From: Lentisphaerae bacterium WC36
GTDB taxonomy: Bacteria > Verrucomicrobiota > Lentisphaeria > Victivallales > SZUA-371
Length of the DNA stretch: 64,000 nucleotides
Assembly (NCBI GenBank): GCA_020683205.1
Contig: CP085689.1
Coordinates: 1,364,001 to 1,428,000 of the forward strand
Direction: 5' to 3'
The translations under genes and the position numbers were made by a program. How positions within the stretch are numbered: position 1 is the first letter of the stretch; each line of letters begins with the position of its first letter. Positions 36,458 through 45,322 of this stretch are shown piece by piece. The notes beneath the pieces were generated by a model that saw only the letters and a program-made list of their open reading frames with translations, was not told the origin of the DNA and searched no databases.

Positions 36458-37993
36458 ATGAAATCTTTGCTACATTGTTTGTGGACAGGCCCTGCGTTCC
36501 CGTATGGGCTAAGAACATTTATCAAAACTTGGGTTCAATATCTACGCAAGTCTAATAGTGACTTTCAATTAGTAGTTTGACTGACAACTGATTCGTATAA
36601 TGCTGCAAGTGAATTTTTAAGTAAAGGAGCTGGCAATACATTGGATCAAAAAGGTTGGTGTCGTTGTGTGCCTGGAGTTAATGCTTTATTTAATCGTGCA
36701 ACTCTGAACTATAACTCTTTTTATGTAGCATTGTGTGAACCATTATTGGCAAATTACCCAGAGACATTACAAGGAGTATTTAAAACTCTTCATGCGGGTA
36801 AAAGATATACTGCTGTTAGTAATATCGGACGGCTATTAGTTTTAAATGCTTGTGGCGGTATTTATACTGATGTTGATTTTTTATTGCCCAATGAAGAACG
36901 AAAATTCCCTAAAAATATTGATACAATTTTAAAAGTTTTTGGTCGTTGTAGCAAAATCAATTTTTATTTACCAGCAATTAATTTAGATGGTTATTGTTTG
37001 GTTGAAAATCAAGCTGCTGTTTTAAATCCTAAAAATATTGGGGCATTAAATAAATTAATGCGAGATATGTCACGTTGTATGGCTACAAATTATGAGGAAA
37101 TATATCTTGAAACAGCAAATAATGCAGAATATTTAGCGAGTGCTGAAAATAAACGCCTTGAGCGTTCAATGTTTACGTCTCCACTACATACTAAATTGAT
37201 GAAGGCATTTGGTAAACGCGATTTTAATCGGTTCAACAGAGTAAATACAGATATTTTTAAAAATCAAACCTCAAAAGGTTTTATGCTAGATTCATTTGGT
37301 GAAATCGAAGAAAATCCACCAATGTTAAAAAATGGCATGCGTCATTACAGTTATGAAGTATCAGGACGTTTAACCTATGGGATTGTAGTGCAGTATTTTG
37401 AAGCACACTTGGGTAAAGTTTCTGCTGAAAAATATATAACTGAGTATTGGAGTAAATTTAGGCAATTTTTTGCTGTTAAAAGTTTGGATGAACAATTTCA
37501 GTTTGTAGATGATCAAGGACAACGTCAGGGAATGTATTCGTGGGCTAATCCTGGATTTTCAAGATTAAGTAAGCTCGAAAATGCAGCAAATCTTATGAAA
37601 GGGCGATTTCTCAGTAAAAATAAAATGGTAAAAAAAATGCTTCTGTTAGAGTTTGTTGACGGTGCAAAAAATGTGAAATTTGGTCGTTTAGAAACAAAAA
37701 ATTCTAAACAAAACCGTGAAATGGGATTAAAATTATTAACTGATGTTATAAAAAAACGGAATCGTTATTATCTTAGAGTTGAAGATGCCAAAAATTTGTT
37801 ATGTAAATTTTTAGGAATAGCCTTTATAAGAATTGGGGTAGGGGGGCATACCAATATGGGTAATTATGCAGTAAAAGCAATAAATGAAGCGCATTTCAAA
37901 GATTTAAGGGTTCTAATTGATCCAGATAAAGCACAGCTTAGTTATGATGACTTAGAGGCTGCCGCGCATATTAATCGTGGTGCGCGTGGTTAA
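36458..37993 (+). pseudogene. Glycosyltransferase (DxD type, GT32/toxin-like) interrupted by one in-frame TGA
   Basis: A good start exists: ATG 36458 with GGAG at 36449-36452. The frame reads 40 codons to TGA at 36578-36580, then stays open without another break to TAA 37991-37993, 511 codons in all. Both sides belong together. The N-terminus HCLWTGPAFPYGLRTF is the usual first strand, and the second strand FQLVV-stop-LTTDS has the TGA where related enzymes carry Trp (as in LWTD). The core VSNIGRLLVLNACGG then IYTDVDF carries the DxD metal/UDP-sugar motif (Asp138, Asp140). Overall it resembles Och1/GT32 and large-clostridial-toxin-type catalytic domains. No signal peptide. Either a recent nonsense mutation or TGA read-through. 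Without read-through only a protein starting downstream (for example TTG 36641), lacking the first strands, could be made. Confidence 0.7.
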
Positions 37994-38001
37994 TTAAAAG
38001 A

Positions 38002-38025
38002 GCGTTAGAGCAAAAGCTCTAACGC
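38002..38025. other. Perfect 10-bp hairpin after the glycosyltransferase
   Basis: GCGTTAGAGC (38002-38011) and GCTCTAACGC (38016-38025) form a perfect stem with an AAAA loop, a stable structure in such AT-rich sequence. No T tract follows directly (AAAGTGTTAATTGG), so it is not a standard terminator. A T7 run lies 25 bases on. It may still end transcription of the glycosyltransferase, or protect the 3' end. Confidence 0.6.
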
Positions 38026-38080
38026 AAAGTGTTAATTGGTTAATGGTGTTTTTTTATACTTAAATATTAAAAATATTTAT

Positions 38081-38851
38081 TTATCTTAATAATAATCCTC
38101 CACTAATATTTAAAACTGAACCAGTTATATAATTAGCTTTTTCTGACGCCAAGAATGTGACTGCATCAGCAATTTCATTAACTTCGGCAATTCGTCCAAG
38201 AGGTATTGTTTTATTGTAATGCGCTTCTTTTTCAATTAGACTTTCAGCGACCATTTCTGTTCGAATTAACCCTGGCGCAACGGCATTGACACATGTTTTA
38301 GTCGATGCTAACTCAAGAGCTAATGATAATGTAAATGATACAACAGCACCCTTGCTAGCAGAATATTGAGATTTTCCTGTCGCTGAACCATTAAAAGCTG
38401 CCTGAGATACAATATTAATTATTTTCGCTTGTAAGTTATTTGCCGTAATTAATTTACTCATTTCCTTACAGCATAAAAAAGTTCCATTTAAGTTAATATT
38501 TAATGTTTGCTGAAACATATCATAAGGCATATCTTTTACCATTGATGTTGGGCAAACTCCTGCATTATTTACTAAAATATCAATTTGGTTGAATTTTTCA
38601 ACGGCAGTTTTAAACATCTTAACAACGGCATTTTCATTAGATACGTCCGCAGCAATAGCTAAAGTTTTAACAGAATATTTTTCTTCTAGTTCTTTAGCAA
38701 ATTCTATTGCCATTAAATCGTTCTTTTCGTTAGATCGATAATTCAATATAATATTGACACCTTCCGAAGCTAAGCTAATGCATATCGCTTTACCTAATCC
38801 TTTTAACGCTCCTGTAACCAATGCTGTTTTGTCATTTAAAAACAAATTCAT
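38081..38851 (-). CDS. Short-chain dehydrogenase/reductase (FabG-like)
   Basis: 256 residues. TGALKGLGKA (TGxxxGxG) is near 14-23, NNAGVCP near 92, the catalytic YSASK near 160, and the end is ITGSVLNISGGLLLR. Classical SDR with all catalytic residues. It lies 19 bp downstream of a class II aldolase gene that follows a DeoR-type regulator. Its role is therefore probably oxidation or reduction of a sugar, sugar alcohol or sugar acid rather than fatty acid synthesis (inference from context). Cytoplasmic. Confidence 0.85.
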   Translation of the reverse strand: MNLFLNDKTALVTGALKGLGKAICISLASEGVNIILNYRSNEKNDLMAIEFAKELEEKYSVKTLAIAADVSNENAVVKMFKTAVEKFNQIDILVNNAGVCPTSMVKDMPYDMFQQTLNINLNGTFLCCKEMSKLITANNLQAKIINIVSQAAFNGSATGKSQYSASKGAVVSFTLSLALELASTKTCVNAVAPGLIRTEMVAESLIEKEAHYNKTIPLGRIAEVNEIADAVTFLASEKANYITGSVLNISGGLLLR

Positions 38852-38870
38852 TTTGTCCTCTCGCTTTAAT

Positions 38871-39752
38871 TTATGATTTATTTTGCGAGTTAAAAGTAAT
38901 AATTTTATTTTTAACTACTTCTTGTAGGGCTAAAATTGGTTTTTCGTAAACAAATATTGGCCATTTCCCCATGTTATCACTTTCATTTAAGCCAGTTTTA
39001 AGTTCACTAAACATGGCAATTAATATATCAGTAAAAACATTAACTTTTGTAATTCCATTAGCAACAGCTGCTTTTATTTGACCTTCTGGTGTCCCTGACC
39101 CACCATGAAGAACTAGGCACGCAGGTGAAATTGCGTTAATTTCTTTTAATAATTCAATTTCTAGTTTAGGGGTCGAAACGTAAGATCCATGAGCAGTTCC
39201 AATCGCAATAGCTAAGGCATCAACATTGGTTTGTTCAACAAATTTAAGTACTTCAGTAGGTTGAGTTAAACATTCTTTTGGATTTTTGTGTTCAATTCCT
39301 TGTTGAGCTGCTTCGCCAGTTCCAGCTATTGCATCTGGTACATGACCAAGCTCAGCTTCAACCGTCACCCCTCGTTGATGAGCATAATTGACTACCTCTT
39401 TAACTTTAGCAACATTCTCTGTAAAAGAGTGGCTCGAAGCATCAATCATTACTGAATTAAACCCTGCATCAATAACTCGTTTACATTCATCAAAGCTTGT
39501 CGCGTGATCAAGGTGGATAGCAACTGGAACATTAGCATTTTGTGCAGCAACTTTTGCCATGGCTATAAAATAATCAAGTCCAACTCCTTTTAAGTCGGGC
39601 TTAAGCCCCGCAAGCATTACTGGCGAATTCATTTCGTTGGCTGCATCTACTACTCCACGCATAGTTTCGTAATTGCATACATCAAACATTGGCACGGCGT
39701 ATTGACGAGCTCGTGCATCTTGAAGCATTTCTTTTGTTGAAATTAATGACAT
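38871..39752 (-). CDS. Class II aldolase (fructose-/tagatose-bisphosphate aldolase family, GatY/KbaY-like)
   Basis: 293 residues from ATG 39752. A TTG at 39773 is in frame, but AGGGA then precedes the ATG at usable spacing, and the protein then begins MSLISTKEML as in the family. Zinc-binding HLDHATSFDEC (near 80), EAELGH (near 135), GTAHG (near 180), LHGGSG (near 210) and the NVFTD block are typical of class II zinc-dependent aldolases. Such enzymes cleave fructose-1,6- or tagatose-1,6-bisphosphate to triose phosphates. The DeoR regulator and SDR partner suggest a catabolic role for a specific sugar, not central glycolysis. No kinase is adjacent. Confidence 0.9.
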   Translation of the reverse strand: MSLISTKEMLQDARARQYAVPMFDVCNYETMRGVVDAANEMNSPVMLAGLKPDLKGVGLDYFIAMAKVAAQNANVPVAIHLDHATSFDECKRVIDAGFNSVMIDASSHSFTENVAKVKEVVNYAHQRGVTVEAELGHVPDAIAGTGEAAQQGIEHKNPKECLTQPTEVLKFVEQTNVDALAIAIGTAHGSYVSTPKLEIELLKEINAISPACLVLHGGSGTPEGQIKAAVANGITKVNVFTDILIAMFSELKTGLNESDNMGKWPIFVYEKPILALQEVVKNKIITFNSQNKS

Positions 39753-39861
39753 CTCTTTTTTCCCTTTTTGCAAGCATCTCTAATTTATTCGTTAATATTA
39801 GTAATATTGATAATTTAGAGGTGCATAATAGTTCTTCTTAGCGTAAAATCTTTTAAAAAAT

Positions 39862-40611
39862 TTATGCTAACTTAACATTAATATCTAATTTCTTTAATTG
39901 AGTCACCGCATCTTTTGGTAACTTTTTATCAATAACAATTGTATGTAGTTTTTCTAAAGGCATAATTTGAGCAAACCCAGCACGTTCATATTTATCTGAA
40001 TCTGTCATTAAAATAACCTTTTCAGCGCGTTTGCTCATTTCTTGAGCTATTAAAGCATTTTCCATTAAGTCAGCGGTAACACCATGCTTGATTGAAAAAC
40101 CATCAGAACCTAGAAAAGTCATTTTTACATGATATAATTTTAATGACTTAAGTGCTAAATTGCCAACAAAAGCTTCTGATTCTGGACGAAACTCTCCACC
40201 AATTAATGTAACATGAATTGATGGATTAATACGTGCATATTGTAATATTTGGCTTGAGTTTGTGACAATATGAATATTGCGTTTTCCCAATAAATATTTA
40301 ACTAACAATGAACAAGTCGTTCCTGATAGTAACATGATTCTGTCACCATCTTCAATTAACGATGCAGCAGCTTTGGCAATACGTTCTTTTTCTTCAATAT
40401 TTGTTCTCATTCTTTTTAATACGAGTGGGTTAAATGCTGGAATTCCTCCGCCGTGAGTACGTACAATTAACCCTGTTTCTGACATAGCGTTTAGGTCACT
40501 TCTAATAGTAACTTTTGTTACTCCTAAAAGTTCACTTAACGTAGTTATTGATAAGCTACTATCTTGAGATAAAAGCTCAAGAATTTTATGCTGACGTTCA
40601 TTTATATTCAT
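39862..40611 (-). CDS. DeoR-family transcriptional regulator
   Basis: 249 residues, standard DeoR size. N-terminal helix-turn-helix: MNINERQHKILELL, then LSITTLSELLGVTKVTIRSD and LIVRTHGGG. The C-terminal sugar-phosphate-binding domain has LLSGTTCSLLVKYL, TNSSQ, IGGEFRPESEAFVG and MTDSDKYERAGFA. It lies upstream of the aldolase and SDR genes on the same strand and probably represses them until a phosphorylated sugar is present (family behaviour). The 89-bp gap to the aldolase gene could hold an operator, but I see no clear palindrome. Confidence 0.93.
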   Translation of the reverse strand: MNINERQHKILELLSQDSSLSITTLSELLGVTKVTIRSDLNAMSETGLIVRTHGGGIPAFNPLVLKRMRTNIEEKERIAKAAASLIEDGDRIMLLSGTTCSLLVKYLLGKRNIHIVTNSSQILQYARINPSIHVTLIGGEFRPESEAFVGNLALKSLKLYHVKMTFLGSDGFSIKHGVTADLMENALIAQEMSKRAEKVILMTDSDKYERAGFAQIMPLEKLHTIVIDKKLPKDAVTQLKKLDINVKLA

Positions 40612-40914
40612 ACTTTGTCCCTAAATTTAGTTTTCTGCCCTTTTTGATTAGCTATTCATTTTTTTTATGTTTTTTAATTTCAAAAAATACTATTTATCAT
40701 AGTTTAGTTATTATTGCTAATCATTAATAATTACTAATAAAATAGTAAATTTGTAGAGAAATTAGTCTTAAATTATCACAAAATTTTTTAAATGCAAAGT
40801 TATTAATGAATAAATAGTAAAGTTAAACGAAAGAAATAGTTAAAAAATAAACCGTCATTAAGTTTTAACTATTACTTAAATGACGGCTTTATTATTGTGT
40901 TTTTTTAGATTTAA
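40612..40914. other. 303-bp AT-rich intergenic region with a terminator
   Basis: Between the DeoR start and the sulfatase 3' end, both on the minus strand, the only structure seen is a hairpin terminator for the sulfatase. CCGTCAT (40852-40858) pairs with ATGACGG (40880-40886), extended by TAAGT/ACTTA, with TTTATTTTTTA following on the minus strand (40851-40841). The remaining 230 bases must contain the DeoR promoter. No small gene was found. Confidence 0.6.
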
Positions 40915-42441
40915 TTATTTGTTAATAAAAGCTTTTATTTGTTTGTCATATGGACGATATGGAGTCATTTTATTGTAAACTTTTACTAGATTTTTGCGAA
41001 TCATCTCACGTAGTTCTTGGGCTTTTTCTGGATGCTGAGTTATTACGTTATTGCTTTCAGCTAAATCAACACTTAAATCATATAATTCAGGCGCATCACC
41101 ATTAAAGAACATAACGTATTTTAAATTACTTGCTTCATCATATGCAGCAGCTCCGCCACGGTGACCATAGATATGCTGATCACGAGGAAAAAACCACCAT
41201 CTTGTGCGATTTGACAGTTCTTGACCTTTGAAGATTGGAACCAATGATTCACCATTTCCTTGTGGTGTTAAATTTTTGTCAACTTTTGCAACTTCGATTG
41301 CAGTATCAAAAAAGTCTTCGCTTTTAATAACTTTAGTGTAAATTGAGTTAGGCTTTATATGACCAGGCCAAACGATAATTGCTGGTACTCGCACACCTGC
41401 TTCATAATTACTATTTTTTCCACCTCGCATTGGCGAACAAGGGACATCTTTTGTGGTTGGTCCATTATCAGACATAAATACAAACATGGTATTGTCATAT
41501 TCGCCTATTTCTTTAAGTCGTTCCACAATGCGTCCTACTGAATCATCAATGCTTTCAATCATTGCTGCATAAACAGGATTAGTTTCGCTTGTTAAAAGTT
41601 TAACTTTTAAAACAGGGTCAGTATAATACGTTGGAGCTAATCCCATCATTTTAATTTTTTCTTGATATTTTTTAATTAAATGCGGTTTTGCTTCTTTATG
41701 ATCATGAACTCCATAGTGCCATAGATTTAGGAAAAAAGGACGATTTTTATCACGCTTGTCAATTAATTTTACTGCTTCACGAGTAAGGCGGTCAGTTAAA
41801 TATTCACCTTTTTTACCTCCTTTGTATAATCCTGGAACTCTATTACGTTCCCAATAGCGCATATTACCTTGTTTTGTACCATCATAATTATAAACAAAAC
41901 CAGCTTTACCATCTGGTTCTTTTGGAGCAATGCCTTCTGCAGTAGTTTCGTATGGCCAAAAATATGAGCCTGGCCCCCATGAAATATACCCAGCGATATT
42001 AACATCAAAACCTTTATCAGTTGGGAATGTTTTATCTTTTTGATTTCCCACATGCCATTTGCCAACATGCCATGATTGATAACCAACAGTTTTAAGGTAT
42101 TGTGGTAATAATTTTTCCTCTTTTGGAACATAGTCAGTGTGATTCCACATATACATATTTGCGCAATGTTTTCCTGTTAATAATGATGCGCGCGTAGGTG
42201 AGCAAATTGATACTGGTACATATGCTTAAGTGAATTTTACACCTTCTCTGCATAGTTGGTCAATATTTGGTGTTTCGTAAAGTTTCGCTCCATAGCAACC
42301 TAAATCTTTATAGCCCATGTCGTCAACTAAAAATAAAATAATATTAGGTTGTTTATTGCATTTGGTTTGTCCATGACTGCTAAGAGTACTAGTCATTAGT
42401 AAAGAAGAACTAACTAGATAAAGAGATGTCTTGTGTTTCAT
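40915..42441 (-). pseudogene. Exported sulfatase (formylglycine type) interrupted by one in-frame TAA
   Basis: Starting at ATG 42441, a signal peptide (about 1-25, ending SSHGQ) and the sulfatase start PNIILFLVDDMGYKDLGCYG are followed by REGVKFT and a TAA at 42228-42226. The same frame continues with AYVPVSICSPTRASLLTGK, the exact sulfatase signature with Cys for formylglycine modification, and stays open to 40915. The stop sits where homologs read FT-(Asn/Gln/Asp)-AY, so a CAA to TAA change is the simplest cause. Downstream metal ligands are intact (MSDNGP near 250 residues on; GKNSNYEAGVRVP). Length of about 508 codons is complete for the family. Substrate unknown; related enzymes desulfate polysaccharides. 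Confidence 0.8.
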
Positions 42442-42683
42442 AATTTCTTTTCCTTTTTTTTTTAAATTTCTCTCTATTTTTAGTATATTGCTAGTTTTTG
42501 TAAATTACAAGTTTTGTAAAAAACTTTCTAGAGAATTTCTTTTAAATAAATAAAAATAAAAAATGTTAAAAAAAATTGTTTTATTCTGTAATAATATTAT
42601 ATTAATAAATATTTATAAAATTTGTAAAGAAGTTTACCGTTTTTAAAGCTATAACATAAAAAAATAAGGCGTATTGGAGATAT

Positions 42684-43478
42684 ATGGCTAATATTCATCA
42701 AACAGCATTGGTAGCTGATTCAGCAAAGATTGCTGATGACGTAACTATTGGGGCGTTTTGTATAATTGAAGAAGATGTTACAATTGGAAATGGTTGTAAA
42801 ATTTGCGATCGGTCGACAGTTAAAAGATATACCAAAATGGGGCAAAATAATGTTGTCCATCAAAATGTAATTATTGGTGGGGATCCGCAAGATTTGAATT
42901 TTAATTCTGAGATGATTTCATATACGGAAATTGGTGATAATAATACTTTTAGAGAAGGTTTTACAGTGCATCGCGCGACTAAAGAGGGTGAAGCTACAGT
43001 TATTGGCAATAATAACTTTTTTATGGTAAATACTCATGTGGCGCATGATTGTGTGGTTAAAAATAACAATATTTTAGTAAATAATGCTGTTATTGCTGGA
43101 CATGTAGTGCTTGAAGGTAATTGTTTGTTGTCAGGATTAGTTGCTGTTCATCAATTCTGCCGCATCGGTCGTTTTTCTGTTATTAGTGGGGTATCCGCAA
43201 CATCCTTAGATATTCCACCATTTTGTATTGCTGATGGACGTAATGGTTCTATAAGAGGTATTAATTTAGTTGGGCTGAAACGTTCTGGAGTGCCAACAGA
43301 GACGATTAGAGCTCTTAAAAACGTATATAAGATTTTTTATCGTTCTGATCTAAATGCAAAAAATTCATTGCTTAGAATTGAAGAAGAATATAGTCAATAC
43401 CCAGAAGTGATGGAATTTGTTGAATTTTGTCGCAATAGTAAACGTGGAGTGAATCAAGGACGCATGATGAAGCGTTAA
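42684..43478 (+). CDS. lpxA: UDP-N-acetylglucosamine O-acyltransferase
   Basis: 264 residues, full LpxA length. It adds the 3-OH fatty acyl chain to UDP-GlcNAc, the first step of lipid A synthesis. Hexapeptide-repeat left-handed helix from the start (IADDVTIGAFCIIEEDVTIG), the THVAHDC block with catalytic His about 121, then AVIAGHVVLEG and VAVHQFCRIGRF. The C-terminal helices contain GINLVGLKRSGVPTETIRAL. It shows that the organism makes lipid A. In many genomes lpxA sits with lpxD, fabZ or lpxB, but here it stands alone before gpmI. A TTGGAGATAT ribosome binding site precedes ATG 42684. Confidence 0.97.
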   Translation: MANIHQTALVADSAKIADDVTIGAFCIIEEDVTIGNGCKICDRSTVKRYTKMGQNNVVHQNVIIGGDPQDLNFNSEMISYTEIGDNNTFREGFTVHRATKEGEATVIGNNNFFMVNTHVAHDCVVKNNNILVNNAVIAGHVVLEGNCLLSGLVAVHQFCRIGRFSVISGVSATSLDIPPFCIADGRNGSIRGINLVGLKRSGVPTETIRALKNVYKIFYRSDLNAKNSLLRIEEEYSQYPEVMEFVEFCRNSKRGVNQGRMMKR

Positions 43479-43552
43479 AAATTAGACTTTTAAATAAAAA
43501 AATATAATAAAAATATTTAGTAGTATTAAAATAAATTTGGAGAATATGTATA

Positions 43553-45211
43553 ATGCTTGATGCATTGAAAAAAAATGAATCGTTTGTACCACGTCGTGGT
43601 CCAGTAGTTTTAATGATCTTAGACGGTGTTGGATATGGTAAATATAAAGAAGGCGATGCTTATTTAAGCAGCCCAACTCCAACATTGGATTATTTAAGTG
43701 AATATTGCCCAATTACGAGATTAAAAGCGCATGGTACTGCTGTTGGCATGCCAAGTGACGAAGATATGGGGAACAGTGAAGTAGGTCACAATGCAATTGG
43801 TAGTGGTCGTGTTTTTGCTCAAGGCGCAAAACTAGTTAATGATGCAGTTGAAAGTGGTGTTGTTTTTGAAGGTGAAGCTTGGAAAACTGCAGTTGCAAAA
43901 GTTAAAGATAGTAATGGTGCAATGCATTTCTTGGGATTGTTTTCAGATGGTAATGTTCATAGTAATATTAATCATCTAAAGAAAATGATTGCCGAAGCAA
44001 AAAGAGATGGTGTTAAAAAAGTTTTTGTGCATGCTTTATTAGATGGTCGTGATGTACCTGCAACTTCTGCATTTGATTATATTGATCCATTTGAGGAATT
44101 TTTATCATCACTAAATGATGATGACTTTACAGCTAGAATTGCTTCTGGTGGTGGTCGTATGGTCTTAACAATGGACCGTTACGGTGCTGATTGGAGCATG
44201 GTAAAGCGCGGTTGGGCTACACATGTACGTGGCGATGGTCGTTATTTTACAAATGCTCATAGTGCAGTTCAAGCATTGCGTGATGAAAATGCGGGTATTT
44301 TAGATCAAGATTTACCGCCATTTGTAATTAGTGACGATAATGCAACTCCAGTTGGACCTGTTGTTGATGGCGATGCGTTAATTTTCTTCAACTTCCGTGG
44401 TGATAGATCTCAAGAGATTTCAGCTGCTTTTGATGATGATGATTTCCCTCATTTTGATCGTGGTCAACGTCCTAATGTCTTCTACGCTGGTATGATGGAA
44501 TATGATTCTGATGCAAAAATTCCTAAAAATTTCTTAGTTTCTCCTCCGCAAATTAACCGTACTATGGGTGAATTTTTATGTGCGAGCGATGTGAAACAAT
44601 TAGCAACAAGTGAAACGCAAAAATTTGGTCACGTTACATATTTCTTTAATGGTAACAAGAGTGGGAAATTCTCTGAAACAATGGAAACATATGTTGAAGT
44701 TCCATCTGATATTGTGCCATTTGAACAACGCCCTTGGATGAAGGCTGCTGAAATCACTGATGTGGTTATTGAAGGTATTAATTCTGGTGACTATGGTTTT
44801 ATTCGTTGTAATCTAGCAAATGGTGATATGGTTGGTCATACTGGTGATTATCAGGCTGTTACAGTTGCAATGGGTGCAGTTGATATTTGTGTTAGCCGTG
44901 TTAAGAAAGCTGTAACGGAAGCTGGTGGTGTATTAGTAATCACAGCTGATCATGGTAATAGTGATGATATGTATGAACATGATAAAAATGGTGATGTAAA
45001 AACAGATGAAGAAGGTAATGTTTGTTCAAAAACAAGTCACTCTTTAAACCCTGTGCCATGCATTATTTTTGATGCTGATTATCAAGATGAATATTCAAAA
45101 AAATTGCGCGAAGGTTTGGGGATTAGCTCAATTGCCGCTACATGCTTAGAGTTGTTAGGATTTGAAGCACCTGCGGATTATGATCAAAGCGTATTAAATT
45201 TTGATAAATAA
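43553..45211 (+). CDS. gpmI: 2,3-bisphosphoglycerate-independent phosphoglycerate mutase
   Basis: 552 residues, slightly long for GpmI. Converts 3- to 2-phosphoglycerate in glycolysis using two manganese ions. VLMILDGVGYG opens the phosphatase domain. DMGNSEVGHNAIGSGR holds the nucleophilic Ser (about 76). HALLDGRDVP and MDRYGADWSMVKRGW lie in the transferase domain, and ADHGNSDDM with the HSLNPVPCIIFD block carry the remaining metal ligands. The insertion VISDDNATPVGPV also matches. TTTGGAGAAT is its ribosome binding site. It may share a transcript with lpxA (74-bp gap). It is followed by a terminator. Confidence 0.97.
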   Translation: MLDALKKNESFVPRRGPVVLMILDGVGYGKYKEGDAYLSSPTPTLDYLSEYCPITRLKAHGTAVGMPSDEDMGNSEVGHNAIGSGRVFAQGAKLVNDAVESGVVFEGEAWKTAVAKVKDSNGAMHFLGLFSDGNVHSNINHLKKMIAEAKRDGVKKVFVHALLDGRDVPATSAFDYIDPFEEFLSSLNDDDFTARIASGGGRMVLTMDRYGADWSMVKRGWATHVRGDGRYFTNAHSAVQALRDENAGILDQDLPPFVISDDNATPVGPVVDGDALIFFNFRGDRSQEISAAFDDDDFPHFDRGQRPNVFYAGMMEYDSDAKIPKNFLVSPPQINRTMGEFLCASDVKQLATSETQKFGHVTYFFNGNKSGKFSETMETYVEVPSDIVPFEQRPWMKAAEITDVVIEGINSGDYGFIRCNLANGDMVGHTGDYQAVTVAMGAVDICVSRVKKAVTEAGGVLVITADHGNSDDMYEHDKNGDVKTDEEGNVCSKTSHSLNPVPCIIFDADYQDEYSKKLREGLGISSIAATCLELLGFEAPADYDQSVLNFDK

Positions 45212-45243
45212 TTATAATTTCTAATTTTTAGAAGTTTTTGATG

Positions 45244-45285
45244 AATAGTTGTGTTGATTTTTTAGATTAGCACGACTATTTTTTT
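45244..45285 (+). terminator. Rho-independent terminator of gpmI
   Basis: AATAGTTGTG (45244-45253) pairs with CACGACTATT (45271-45280), one G-T pair, long 17-base loop, then a T run to 45285. Confidence 0.7.
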
Positions 45286-45322
45286 ATTATTACAAAAATT
45301 AACTAAATGGTATTTTATAAAA

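Noticed and set aside
36458-37993. Genome-wide reassignment of TGA to Trp, suggested by the TGA at 36578
   Set aside because: TGA ends the BatA-type gene in a tight ATGA overlap (16593-16596) and the exported-protein gene at 54126-54128 with a proper overlap to the next start. TGG is used freely for Trp, and another interrupted gene has TAA. Standard code is the better reading.
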